DNA of 64,000 bases, taken from NCBI GenBank assembly GCA_022702705.1, contig CM040430.1:68461982-68525981 (forward strand), in the 5' to 3' direction. Positions 21,052 to 33,197 of the stretch are shown piece by piece. Below the pieces are notes generated by a model, which saw only the letters and a program-made list of their open reading frames with translations, was not told where the DNA came from and did not search any database. Position numbers and translations under genes: made by a program. Positions within the stretch are counted from its first letter, which is position 1. The number at the start of each line of letters is the position of its first letter. The stretch is from Papilionanthe hookeriana x Papilionanthe teres (taxonomy: Eukaryota; Streptophyta; Magnoliopsida; Asparagales; Orchidaceae).

Positions 21052-22939
21052 TGACCTAAGGAAAAAATGTTAAGATTTTCATGCTTATTTTATACTGATT
21101 TTGATGATATTTCACTTTAAAGAAGGGTATATTTGGTGTTTTTCAGTAGGTAAGAAGATTTAAGGACAGTGGAGCGAAAATATGCAAAAAGAAGCGAATT
21201 TGGAGCAAAAAGGACTAAATTATGAAAATTTGACCTAGGGCACCGACGGTGAGGTCGATATTTGGTGTTTTTCAGTATGTAAGAAGATTTAAGGACAATG
21301 GAGCGAAAATATGCAAAAAGAAGAGAATTTGGAGCAAAAAGGACTAAATTATTAAAATTTGACCTAGGGCGCCGATGACGAGGTCGATGGCACCGACACG
21401 TGATTTTCCTGGGAGTTCAAAATATATATCAAGGGAGGTCACCGACGGCGGAGGTCGAGGCAGCCGACAATGGGGCTAGTTCAAGGTAGTGTCTCTAGTC
21501 GGCCGTCGACAGCGGAGCTCGAGGCCATCGATGGCGGGATCGACAGTTCTTTCACAAAATACATCGAATGTAGATGAGTTTCGAAGGGATCCTTGGAAAA
21601 CCCTTGGAGACTCTTCAACAACTTTAAAAAGAACAGTTCTAGACCGAAAAGTGTCCTATTTAGTCGTCTAAAAATCAATAAGATTTCTTAACAAGTCCTT
21701 TTGGGGTCTTCTATGAGGTACTTAGTGTCAAATAGAGGGTCCACTAGTGTCCATTGTTGTCATTTAGTGAGTGTTAAATAGTGAGTTCAGATAGAGATAT
21801 TGGTGAGCAATTCTTCGAAGGATTGTAAGAGTGGAAGGGAAGTGAGAGATCTCTTTTGTATTTCTATTTCGAAGGGGAATTCCATGTACTGTAGAGAAAG
21901 GAAGAGATTCAGAGGAACGTCAAAGAGTTTTCTTGGGGAGGAATTTAAGATAAGTTGTGTTTATTTACTTTAGTTTGTAGAATTTTACTTTTATATATGA
22001 AATCCAAGTTTTATTGTATCCTCTCCATGAAATCTGACTAATTCTCCTATCTTTCTTCTAGTTTTGATTATTTTGTGAAATGATAAAATAGAATTAGTGT
22101 GCCATAAAAAATTAAAGAAGTTGTGATAATCTTTTTCTTAATTCTTAATTTACTTTCAATCTAGCCAGTTGAATAGTTAAAATATGTTGAGTTTAACAAC
22201 TATAGTAAAGACTACATCTGAGATTCAGGGAGGTCAAAGTCCTTAGAAGTAGGGTGCAAATAAATATGGAAATAATATTCATCGGGCATAGAATTGGAGA
22301 TTTTAGAGTGACAGGCTAAAATCCTCGATTCGGTGTTATCGTTTGGATACTGAAGTGTAGATGTTAGCCCTCAAGCGAGGAGAACGTGGGAGCTCGGAAG
22401 TGAGAGGCGGTATCCGAAGTGAGAGCCAGTATCCTCCCAACCTAGTCGTAGATTCAGTAACCAAGCATTGGATTAGTAAAAGTTCTTTATGCTTTGACCA
22501 AAGGGTAAAAAATAGGTATGCTCCTATTTGACACAACACCAATTTAAACTAATTCTAATTATCTATTCACTTAAATATCTTAACAAAGGAGAAAGATTCT
22601 TGCTTATATATTTGAAATTCACTTTAGTAAAATTAGTTATTTGTTAGTAGAACTAGTTTAATTTAAACTTTATATTATTGTCGATTGCGTAATAGTGATA
22701 GATAGGCAATTTCGATTTAGTTGTGATTCTGAATTGATTTCTATAATCCTAGTCTGTAGCCTCTAAAATATTCCCTGTGGGATCGATATCTAGGACTCCA
22801 ATAGAACATTGTATTACTTGAGCGATACGTATACTTGCGTTAAAGGGTAACTTTGTGATTAAAAGAATATATTATATACTTGTTACTAAAAGAATTAAAA
22901 TTACACTAAGTGTCCACCGCGTGGAGTTTGTGTATCTCA
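21052..22939 (+). repeat. Element A 3' LTR (1,888 bp) with tandem U3 duplication
   Basis: It starts TGACC and ends CTCA. U3 carries two 129-bp tandem copies (21130-21258 and 21259-21387), each with tatttggtgtttttcag, the 'tttggagcaaaaagga' word and a GC-rich end. GC-rich gccgacggcg words run to 21545. The leader motif is at about 22361-22378, the U5 block at 22771-22788 and cgatacgtatacttgcg to 22839. The sequence after 22939 aligns with pol of element B. Confidence 0.9.
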
Positions 22940-22942
22940 AGT

Positions 22943-24060
22943 CTAGCTTACCCAAACACTATCAGAAATAGGATATATGATTCCAGCATCTAACCACATT
23001 AAAATGTCCTTTTTAACCACTTCTTTCATTATTGGGTTCAGTCTCCTTTGTGGATCAACTCTAGGTTTATGTTGTTCATTCAACAAAATTCTGTGCATAC
23101 AGATCGAAGGACTGATTTCTTTAATATCAGCTATGGACCAACAAAAAGCCTTTTTGTATCTTTTTAAGGTGTCCAATAATTTTTTTTCTTGATTTTCATT
23201 TAAATCCGAAGATACAATGACTGGTAAAGTTGATGATTCTCTTAAAAACATATAATTTAAATGATTAGGGAGAATTTTCAGTTCAAGTTCAGGAGGTCTA
23301 ATGACAGATGGAATTAAACTTTTATCTCCATTTTCCATAGTATCCAATCTTTCAAATCTTTCCTGAACAAATTCTAACCTTTCATTCTTCATATTATCCA
23401 ATTCATCATCACATTAACTTCCATCTTCATCCTCACATTCCAATTTTCTTTAAATATTCTTTAAAGTGATCTTCTCTCAAATAATCACAAACTTTCATTC
23501 CAAACACTCATCATCTTTTTCATTTGAAGGGTATTTCATAGATTTCAGAATATTGAAGGTTACTTCTTGATCATTAACCCTCATAATTATTTCTCATTTC
23601 TGAACATCGATCATAGATCTCCCAGTAGCAAGGAATGATCTTCCCAAAATTATTGGAATCTACTTATCTTCATCCATATCTAATACAATAAAGACCACAT
23701 GGAAGATAAATTTATCCACTTTGACTAATACATCTTCCGCAACTCCCTTAAGATAAGTGATAGAACGATCAACTAATTGAAGAGTCACAAATGTAGGTGA
23801 AATTTCTCCTATTCCTAATCTTTTGAAAGTTGATAAAGTCAAAAGGTTAATACTAGCTCCAAGATCACATAAAGCTCTTCAAAAATATTTCTCACCAATA
23901 ACACACGAGATAGTGAAACTACATGGGTCTTTAAGTTTTTCTGGAAGCTCCGTCTGAATAATTGCACTACACTCACCGCTAAGTGCAACAGTCTCATGAT
24001 CTTTAAACTTTCATTTTCTTTTAAAAATATCCTTCATAAATTTTATATAATCAGGCATCT
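22943..24060 (-). pseudogene. Element B protease, linker and N-terminus of RT (truncated)
   Basis: The protease active site 'CDLGASINLLTLSTFKRLGI' lies at about 23865-23805, with 'IPIILGRSFLATGRSMIDV' at about 23660-23605. The 152-codon ORF 23401-22943 holds the acidic linker end and the first RT blocks: 'KAFCWSIADIKEISPSICMH', 'PQRRLNPIMKEVVKKDILMW' and 'IIYPISDSVWVS'. It stops abruptly at the junction with element A. In-frame stops break the protease. Confidence 0.85.
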
Positions 24061-25611
24061 AGTCTAACACTTCACCAAAAGGAATATTAATTGTTAACTT
24101 CTTAAGGATTTCAAGAAACTTTGCGAATCTATTATCTCTATTCTGTTTCTTTAGTCTTTGAGGAAAAGGAGGAGGTGGTGTTTCAACAGTTATCTTCATT
24201 GGCTCCAGCAGATAATCAACAGGATATATCTTATTAGAACCTTTCTCAATGTTCACTTTCTCTCTTTCAACTTCGACTTCTTTTTGAATTCTTTTTTTCA
24301 ATTCTTTTTCGCTTCTTAATTGAAAAGCCTTGATTTTCTATTTGTTTTGTTCTTTTGGGTTGATCTCAGCATTGCTTGGAAGATTTCTAGAAGGTCTATT
24401 ATTAAGCGCAGTAAAGATATGTCCTAATTGATTCTCAATGATCTTCATTGCAACATTTTGAGCTTAAATTTGATTTTCCATATTCAGAATCATTTCCTCA
24501 GTAGACAACTTCTTTTCCTTAAATTGTGGGTTACTATTAAAACTTGGAGGATAAGAAGGTCTAAATTTAGTATTTCCAAGGTCTAAATTTAGTATTTCCT
24601 TAGTTGTTTGGATTTTCAACTGGATTCATATGATTGTTTCCCCACTACGGGTTAACAACAACATTAGTATTATTCCAGTTAAATTTGGGTGATTCTTCCA
24701 ACTAGGATTGTAATAATTCGAATAAGGATTATTAACTTTGTTACTGATGGCATTTAATGATTCATAAGGTGGTTGCGAGTCTATCTTCTGCCCTGATGAA
24801 TTTTCTTCCAACATTAGTGGTGTTGAAGAATAATTCATTCCATATTGATTTATTTTCTTTGAAAGTGCAGCAATTTGAGAGACTATCATAGTCATTGCAT
24901 CAGAATCATGAATACAGACTACTCTCTTAGGATTTACCCACTCAGAGGGCCATTGAAAATTAATAGTAGCCATCTCCTAAATTAATGAATATGCTTCATC
25001 AAAAGGTTTAGACATTAATGATCCACCAGCAGCAACATCGATAATCGATCTTAAAGATCCCTCTAATTCATTATAAAATGTTTGAATTATTAAGCAATCT
25101 GGTAAAGCATGACGTGGACATTTCCTTAGAGGATCTTTAATTTTTTCCCAAGCTTTACATATAGATTCTTCATCAAACTGACTAAAAGATGTAATATCAC
25201 TTCTCGACTTAACAGTTTTAGAAGGAGGGAAATATTTCAACATAAAATTTTGTGAAAGTTCTCCCCAAGTTCTAATACATCCAGGTGCTCGCGAGTTTAA
25301 ACACGCCTTAGCCTTATCCCTTAGAGAAAAAGAAAAAGACTAAATCTAACAACATTGTTCGACACTACATCATATTTGAAGGTAGCACACATTTCTAGAA
25401 AACTAGTGAGATGTATATTAGGATCTTCATTAGGTGTTCCTCCAAATTGATTATTTTGTATCATTTGGATAATAACAGGTTTAAGTTCAGATGAATTAGT
25501 AGCAACATCAGGATTTTGAATAGTTAAGTGAATTTCATCTGTTGTTAGATTAGCATAATCTCTTAAAGGTCTTGGAATGTTTCCTTTTTGATTATTCAAA
25601 TTGTTCGCCAT
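24061..25611 (-). pseudogene. gag: Element B gag, decayed
   Basis: It begins 'MANNLNNQKGNIPRPLRDYA' (25611). Recognisable blocks are 'NNQFGGTPNEDPNIHLTSFL', 'LRKCPRHALPDCLIIQTFYN' (ORF 25243-24977) and 'INFQWPSEWVNPKRVVCIHD' (ORF 24973-24626). A Lys/Glu-rich segment and 'ETPPPPFPQRLKKQ' (ORF 24301-24059) follow. Several frames and stops are involved. It is closest in wording to gag of element A. No zinc knuckle is seen. Confidence 0.85.
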
Positions 25612-25831
25612 TTTGTGAGGATTTTCATTATTTTTTTGTTGTTTTCTGAATTTTTCTAATTGTATGCTCTAATTTAGAATTTTAAGGAAATAAACCTATA
25701 GATCTACTACTACACATACAATCACAATAAGCACACTAACTGTAAACAAACACACACAATTATGACTTGTAATTCAAATATAAGATTTCAAAAACTACGA
25801 AATTAATTTTAACAGTTTTCTTTAACTTACC

Positions 25832-25849
25832 TCCCCAACAACGATGCCA
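25832..25849 (-). other. Element B primer-binding site (tRNA-Asp)
   Basis: The minus strand reads TGGCATCGTTGTTGGGGA, with four mismatches to the tRNA-Asp complement, all transitions. It is separated from the LTR by 6 nt. Confidence 0.85.
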
Positions 25850-25855
25850 AAAAAT

Positions 25856-27492
25856 TGGTGCAACTTTTTTAATTTGCCAAAATTTAGGAACTCAAATTTA
25901 TATTTATATTAATTTAGATTTTGCAAAATGAGCCACATAATTAACGCAAGTATATGTCTCGCTCAAGTAATAAAGGGCTCTAATGGAGTCCTAGATATCG
26001 ATCCCACAGGGAGGCAATAAATTTCAGGGTGTAGCACAGAAATCACGATTCAAATCACAACACAATTGCAAGTAATTTTGATTTTTGAAATAGGTGCAAA
26101 CTGTAAAAGTTACTATTACTAGTAAAGTATGCAACAACAAGTTAAACTAACACCCAACACTAAATTTATAACTAAACATAGTTGCAAGAAAGAGTCTTCC
26201 TCCTTTCCAAAGTTAATGTGTTGATTATTGTTATATAGATCAATGAAGCAAATGTATTGTGCTAAATAGGAGAAATCCTATTCTTTATCCATATTTCAGC
26301 GTATAAAAAACATTGGCTAGTCTTAAGTTTAGTCCTCAAATCCATAGCTAGGCTAGGGGGATACTGGCTCTCATTCCAGAGCTCCTACTTTCCTTCCCCT
26401 GAAGGCTAACTCTCGCTTTGGTTTCCAAATCTTAAGACTAAATTGGGGATTTTACCATGTCACTCTAGAATCTTCAATTCTATGTCCATCAAAATATGTT
26501 TCCCTATTTATTTGCACTTAACCCCAATGAATTACGTTCCTAATTCATGGACGTCGAATGTGGTCTTCTCTTAAGTTGTGGAACTCATAATCCTTTCAGA
26601 AAATAAGTTTCCTAACAAGTTTTAACAATTCAATTGGCCAAATCAAAAAGTAAATGAAGTTCTAAGTGAAAATATCATCACAAATTATCCCTAATTAATC
26701 GACACATCATTTCCATTTCACAACATTAACACATCACATGAGTAGGATAAAGACAAAAAAATCTACTCAAGATTCAAGAGGAAAGGATGACACAACATGG
26801 ATTTTATATATAAAAACAACGTCATACAATTAGAGTAAAGAAAAGACTACTTATCTCAAACTCTTGCCCAAGCGAATCTTAAGGAATTCTTTTGACTCCT
26901 CTTCTTTCTTCACAACAACACACAATTCTCCCTTTAGAATAGTAAGGAAGAAGAAATCTCTCACTTTCCCTCTTCTCCTACACTCCTTGGTAGAGAATTT
27001 ACAAACTCTAGATCACTCTTTCTAAACTTCCCTAACACTCTCTACTCTCTTTCATTCACTAAACACACACACCCCCTTTGAAATATCTCCCAAAAGTGGT
27101 TTAAATTCTGTCATAACTGATTTTCCAAGAGTTTTTGCATGCATCACTCCAAAATCCATCCAAATACATTGAATCTAGCTTGAAATCGGGATAAGGAGTG
27201 GTTTGGCGTTGGATAGGGCACCGTTCAGTGCTATTTTCCGCCATTTTGACAATAACTCTTTGAAAACAGGAGTGGTTCGGCGCTGGATAGGGCATCGTTC
27301 GGCGCTAGTTAAATTTTTACACTTTGGCTCCTTTTTGCTCCAAATTTGCTCCTTTTTGCTTCCCTTTGCTCCAAATGCCTCTAATCACTGTACCTGCATG
27401 AAATCATGAAAAATACCTTCCTTTAAAGTGCAATATCATAAAAAACAGTTATGAAATGGATAGTAAAAAGCTATTAAATTTTCAGTGGATCA
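25856..27492 (-). repeat. Element B 5' LTR (1,637 bp)
   Basis: On the minus strand it starts TGATCCACTG and ends GTTGCACCA. U3 contains the ggagcaaa words, then a GC-rich block with two copies of a gcgccgaacNNtgccctatcc-type motif (about 27190-27310). The leader motif (about 26340-26410) and U5 words (25944-25971 and about 25995-26012) are shared with the other LTRs. The flank beyond 27492 continues LINE3 ORF1. Confidence 0.88.
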
Positions 27493-28370
27493 AAGGGTAA
27501 TGTCCCTTTCCCCCAAAATTCAAGCTGTTGAGCGTCTAGTAACATTAGTTGAAGACATATCCAGTTTCAGAGACCTATCCAGGGAATCTCCAATATCAAA
27601 TAAAACCTTTGGATTGAAAAAAAGGCCGCTTTAAGTTGGGTAGTTTATACCAAAGAGGTATGATAGGGGGCTCTAGGGTTGGATCAAATTTTATGGTCCA
27701 CTTCAACAACTTCATGAGTTTCCCTTCAATAAAGATGACCTTTTCGAAAAACACCTGAGCATAGTCATCTTCTCTAGAAAGTTGGAGCATAATATGTCTT
27801 CCATCAAAGACCACCACCTTCCAACTCTCTAAAAGTTTAAAATCATCTATTTCATTTCAGTTGATGTCCATTTTAGGATGGCCGAGCTGAAACTTTCCCA
27901 CCAGTGTAAACTTGTAAAGCTCTGAAAGCTTAGTAATCTCCTCTTCCGTGAAGATCAAAGGTGGTTTGCCAGCCTTCTTAGTACATCTTCTTATGAACTC
28001 GCATTCGGCCCTTCCTTCTATTGCATCATGAAAAAGTTGAGGAAACACATGTTTATCTCCTACAGTAGCTACTCCCTCAGTTCTGATAGTAACTTCAGCA
28101 TAGGAACCTCATCCAATGAAGTTGGGGTCAGCTTTAGTCAAATCGAAAGCCATGACCCCAAAGCAATGGAATAGTAACTCAAACAAAATTCAAACAAAAA
28201 CCAGCCCGGGAAAGTAGAAAAGCTACAAACTGCCACCAAAGCCCACTTGCCATTGGGCAAACACACCTTTAAGGGAGTACCCAGATCAAAACAGCTCCCT
28301 CTAGTCACTGTCGCCAGAGAAGCCATCCAAACCCTAGAAGAGCTCTATTTCTTGCCGCCATTAAATGAAG
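27493..28370 (-). pseudogene. LINE3: 5' UTR and ORF1 (DUF4283) of an L1-type LINE, interrupted by element B
   Basis: ORF1 is the RNA-binding protein of plant L1 elements. The minus strand begins near 28365 with a short leader, and ATG at 28326 opens 'MASLATVTRGSCFDLGTPLK'. The DUF4283 core follows: 'SELYKFTLVGKFQLGHPKMD' (about 27917-27858), then 'VVFDGRHIMLQLSREDDYAQ' (27814-27755) and 'KLLKWTIKFDPTLEPPIIPL' (about 27718-27659). It ends at 27493, where element B's LTR starts; the rest of this LINE is absent from the window. A stop after the 'HPKMDIN' block and a frame change after the leader segment mark decay. Confidence 0.8.
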
Positions 28371-28390
28371 ATTATATATATATATATATA
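28371..28390. repeat. (AT)n tail between LINE1 3' end and LINE3 5' end
   Basis: Ten AT dinucleotides lie directly after the LINE1 3' sequence CCTTTTGCT (minus strand). LINE2 ends with a comparable CTTTTGCC followed by (AT)n at 52433, so this looks like a LINE tail. Confidence 0.75.
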
Positions 28391-31300
28391 AGCAAAAGGA
28401 ATTATATTCATTTACCAAAAATTAAACTTTTACATCTAATATAGGGAATGTCAAGCAAATCCCCATGCAGTAAAATTATTTGGGAAGTGCTTGAGGCATT
28501 GTTAAAGAAAATCATACCAGCAGAGTTACCTTGTTTAGCTAGCCAATTAGCTGATTAGTAAACCACTCTTAGGAAATGACTCCACGTAACCTTATTTCTT
28601 AGGGATGTACTTCTGATCTTCTTGATCCAATGATTAAGTTACCATGGAATTTGTGGGTGGTTTCGCATCATTTGTAAAATTTTCATGTAGTGCAGTTCCA
28701 TGTGTATGTAGTTTAGTTACATATGAACTATAAATTTAACTACCCAGTACATTGCAATTTCCTTAGCATCCAAAGTACCTTCTGCATATATAGGTGTCTG
28801 AAAGATCCATAAGCATTTCCCTGTGTCTGCATATACCCTCTATTCCAGAGATAAAGAAACAATGCTTCCGTCAATATTGATTTTGACCCATGGTGATATA
28901 GGTTTCCAGCATTTAATTTGTTGTACTAACTTTACCTTCAGCTGTGTGGTAGGAAAACCTTTGGAATAGTTTTTACTACTCAAATTGATGTTTAGAGGTT
29001 TATTGATTTTTCTAATATATGCAACACAATTTTTTGAAATTTCCAGTTCAAAAATTATTTTTTTTATAATGCTTTGAGTTGTTTCTAGTCACCTATATAA
29101 ACCAAACAATCATAAGAGGAATAAATTGCATCTTTTGATCCATCCATTCTTTCGAGTACTCCTCCATATCTGTCCAGTTGTAGAACAACTACACCGTATC
29201 AATGAAGGCCAATGTCTTTCTCCATACTGATTTTGTAGTTATGAAAGAGAAAAATGGATGGTTGATGTTTTCTTCTATTATGCACAATTGGTAGTTTGAA
29301 GGATCTCTCAATCATTTTAGTTTTAGGATATCATCAGTGGGTGAGTACTTTTTAAATAGCTTCTAACTAAAGAATGACACTGAAGGTGTTAATGATTTTT
29401 TTCAGATCTTTTTCTCCCAATTCACATGTTGCCAACTGAATGAATATAAGTACATATATGTAGAGATAGATTGAGCAACTGTATTCTTGGTAATAAGTTT
29501 ATCTTTTCTACAGGAATCTATAGGAATATAAGTATTTGTTGAATTGTATCATGGGCCACCAAAGTTTTGAGTTTAGCCACATCCCAATGTAAACCCCTCC
29601 AGCTGATAGACACCTTAAAATTCTCTTTCATATCATTATTGGTTAAACATTAAATTCTACCATCTATAAGGTAGTTATCAAGTAAGAAGTTTATTTTATC
29701 TTCTTCAACATCCCAAATGAAGTATTCTTCAGCCTGATCCCTTACTTTTAGTAGTCTTCTCCAAGATTTAGAATCCCCATGTTTTTTTTGAACTTTAGTA
29801 GGGTGTATCTCCTTGCAATATTTTTTGTGCATATACTGTGCCCATAAGGACTCTTTAAGTCTGAACATAATTGTAGTAGAAGACATGGCTGATGTGCTAA
29901 ATATTTTTAAAACCTAGGCCACCAACCCCTATAGATTTGCAAAACTTCTTCCAATGGGACCAATAAATATGTTTATGTTGACCCTCCTAAAGAAATTTTT
30001 TACATATGGTTTCAAGTAATTTTTACTGCTCATTTTCATCCTTAGTTTCTGTAGAGTGTATATTGGGAAGGAGGATATGTTGCTTTTAAGTAGAGTGATT
30101 CTTCCATCATAGGACAGAAAAGAGATGGTCTAATAATTAATTTGAGAATTCACCTTTTCAACACTCTCATCATATTGTGTTTTCTTCCTTCTTCCTTAGA
30201 TAAGTTGTAAACCCAATTATTTAAGGTGTATTTTAGCCTATTTAAACCTAGTGAAGTCTCTAATCCACACTTTTGAGGCAATAAACATCATGTTGCTTGA
30301 AATAATTTGACATTTCTCCCAGTTGAACAACAAATCAGATATCTCTTGAAAGTTATTTATGATTTATGTTTTCTTAACTTCTTGTTTATTGCCGTTAATA
30401 AAAACAACCATATCATCTGCATAGGCCAGATGGCACACAAAATACCTGGATTTGTGTTGGAATCTGAAGTATGGGAATTTTTTGTTGGCCTGATTAAGTA
30501 ATATGGAGAGGTAGTCAAAAACCAAGATGAAAACATTTGGGGAGTGGAGGTTCCCTTATTTGATGTCTTTGTCATCTTTGAAGAAACCATGGGTTTCACC
30601 ATTTTTAAGAACATTGTAATCAGTATTTATCAACCATCTTTTAATCATACTACAAAATTCCAAAGGGAAACCCCTAGCTGCAAGCACTTCTCCTATAAAA
30701 TCCTAACTAATTGTGTGATCGGCTTTCCTTAGGTCCAGTTTAAGGATCATGTTGTTTCCTATACAAGGATTGCTAATATTTGTCAATATATCCTGTGCAA
30801 GCTGTACATTATCAGTGGTGCCGCTTCCTTGAACAAAGGCATATTGGTTTGGTGTGATGAGGGTGGCCATATGGTTGATTCTCCCTACTAGAATTTCACT
30901 GATGATTTTAAGAATGACATTTGTGGGGATACTTGTCCTAAAGTACCAGAAATCAATTTAGCTTATTTGGAATTTGAACAATGGTTGAAGTTGTAAAGTA
31001 TCTTGGAAGGTTTACACCAAGGAAGAAACTTCAGACAGCTAAGACAACCTCCTTTTTGACAATTATCCAAAATTTCTTATAGAATTCAGAAGAGTATCCA
31101 TCAGGTCCTGCTATTTTTTTCATCTATGGTATCTAATGTCTTTTTTTATTTCATTTTCATCAGGTATATGTATGACTTTGAGGTAGCTATTAATATCTCT
31201 GTCATCAGATGAGACGTTATGATATTCAATAAGGACATGACTTGTTAGCTTCTGATAAACTTCCCAGCACTAGAGCCTATCTACATGGGTCAGTCAGCCA

Positions 31301-33197
31301 ACAACCTTCACGATCTTTGATTTTGAGAGTGGCATTAAATTTCCATCTGTATTTGATGACAACATGATAGTATCTAGAATTACTGTACTTATCAATGAAT
31401 TTGTTGTCAACAGCATTTTGTTATAGAAATTGTTCCTCCAAGTTAAAATCATTGATTAGATTGGAATTAGCTTCCTGAATCTCGAATTCACTGGCCTCCC
31501 CATGTTGAATAATAGCTTCCTCCTTTGATATAATATTCTGTTCATCCTGTGAAACATTGTCGTGAAGGTTTCCAAAGCATTCCCAATTCCATTTCTTCAA
31601 TTCTTTAGCTAGAATTTTTGTAGATGCCGAAGTCTATGCCAATGAATTCTAGAAATTTTAATTTCTAAGATCTATTCACCACTTTTAAATAAATCTATTT
31701 TTTTGAGCCAAACATTCAAATATCTATATGGGGCTTTAGCTATTTTGTTTATAGCTAAAATGTTGAGGGGTGGTTTATGGTCAAATCTAGTTATTGGTAA
31801 ACGTTTCACAGATGAGTAAGTGAATCTTTCCATCCATTTCTAGTTGAAAAAAAAAACCCATCATTTTTTTCATAAATGTTCCCTCTTCTCCAAGTAAAAG
31901 GAGATCCTTGATACCCAAAATCAAATAAACCAACAGTTCTGATATTATTTGAAAGATTGAGAATACTATTTGGATCAGGTGTTCTACCTCGTTTTTTTCA
32001 GATTGGTTTGCAATGTTATTGAGGTCCCCTTAAATTATCTAGCTTTGTTGCATATTTTCACTATTTCTAAGCAGATTTGACCACAAATCTGTCATATAAG
32101 CACTGTTGGAATTGACATAGATGAATGTAGCACATTTAGCAAATTTCTCTCCATTTGAATGAATTGTGGATGGTCAATAAGTATGTTACACTTAATTTGC
32201 TTCCCATAGAACAACTAAATATTGTTATTTAAATTTTCATAGAGATCAAATCAATTAAGATTCTTTAGATTTTCTTTTGATTTTTGTGTACCATTGGTTC
32301 AAGTATAGACATAACTCAAAATTTAAATAAACTTGTTAAGTTTAATCAACCCATTAAGGGAACCATGACTAACTATTCCTATAACATTCCAACTTAGGAT
32401 ATTAATCATGGTCAATGGATTCCTCTGTTGTAGTTAATTTAGAGAGTGAAAAAGCCTCATGATTGTAAGAAGATCCCCTAGCAATTACAATGTTTTCCTC
32501 TAGTACATTTCTCAGCTTCAAATGATCCTTTTTTTTTCTTCTTATCTTCTGGACAAACAAGTCATTCTTAAGTGATTGCCTCATTTCAGTAAGTGAATCT
32601 TCATTAATGATAATATTTTCATTTACTTGTATTGTGGGATATAAAATTGCTTTTGGAATCACCTCAGTATGAACATCTTTTTCTAGTGGAAGACTATGCA
32701 CATCCATATTGGCATTGGTAATCCTCTCCTTTATTGAATCAGTACCATGTATCCTTCTTCCACCTCCAAGTTTGTCTCCAAGTTTACCTGGTCCTTATTG
32801 CTCTTCTCCTTTAAATAAGTGTTAATGTGTTGAATTTTCTCATCAATAGCCATCTTCTGAATAGGTTACTCTTGAGTGAAATTTTGCTCTTTGTCCATGG
32901 CATCTAAATTGATAGAGGCATTTGCAATTAGCTCAAGGCATAGTCTAATGAATTTTTCTAAAGAGAGTCCATACATCTTGCAATTTCCTTAGTAATAAGG
33001 TATTTATTCCATAATAACAGGTTGTTAGTATCCATTGTGATTTGTGGCAATCCAAATCTCTTCAATGTCAGGAAAGGCTATGTCTCTTTTAACCAAGATT
33101 TTTGTAGGAGAAGTTTATATAAGATTCAACGTTGGTACATCTACCTTCATAGTCCTCCCAAGAATGGCTCCAAAAAAGAAAAGAATTTGATGGTTGT
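28391..33197 (-). mobile_element. LINE1 (L1-type), 3' segment: end of ORF1 and all of ORF2, decayed
   Basis: Minus-strand order: the C-terminus of ORF1 (33197-32402), then ORF2. ORF2 starts with the APE-type endonuclease block 'MINILSWNVIGI' (32408), then RT with 'GPDGYSSEFYKKFW' (about 31100), 'LAYADDMVVFINGNKQEVKK' (about 30430-30370) and 'ESLWAQYMHKKYC' (29850-29810, ORF 29886-29650). RNase H with 'VKINIDGS' (28875) and 'WLAKQGNS' (about 28540) follows, then the (AT)n tail. Many stops are present. The 5' segment is at 46451-47195, separated by element C. The two pieces make a LINE of about 5.5 kb. Confidence 0.85.
33193..33197. other. Left target-site duplication of element C (GTTGT)
   Basis: It is identical to 46451-46455 and immediately flanks the TG...CA ends of element C. 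Confidence 0.93.

Larger units (their letters stand above)
1688..22939 (+). mobile_element. Element A: Athila-type Ty3/Gypsy retrotransposon, decayed, host of nested insertion F
   Basis: The order is 5' LTR (1688-1950 plus 9363-10620), PBS (10633), gag, protease, RT/RNase H, integrase (to 16057), two env-position ORFs, a long 3' noncoding module, polypurine tract (21037-21051) and 3' LTR (21052-22939). The 5' LTR lacks about the first 335 bases of U3 relative to the 3' LTR and is interrupted by the 7.4-kb insertion F. No target duplication can be tested because the left end is lost. Coding regions contain many stops and frameshifts, so the copy cannot be autonomous. The 3' LTR directly abuts the pol gene of element B, so A inserted into B. 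Confidence 0.88.
22940..27492 (-). mobile_element. Element B: Athila-type element, 5' part only, cut by element A
   Basis: On the minus strand it reads LTR (27492-25856), PBS (25849-25832), gag (25611-24060), protease, and the start of RT, breaking at 'SDSVWVS' (22943) where A's 3' LTR ends. The missing RT/IN/3' LTR would be expected left of A, but another LTR (E) is there, so a further rearrangement or deletion took place. The LTR start is inserted in LINE3 ORF1. Confidence 0.85.

Noticed and set aside
27857..28048. A host F-box- or LRR-like gene from ORF fragments near LINE3
   Set aside because: The same blocks occur in LINE2 ORF1 (47205-47530), which identifies them as DUF4283 of L1 ORF1.
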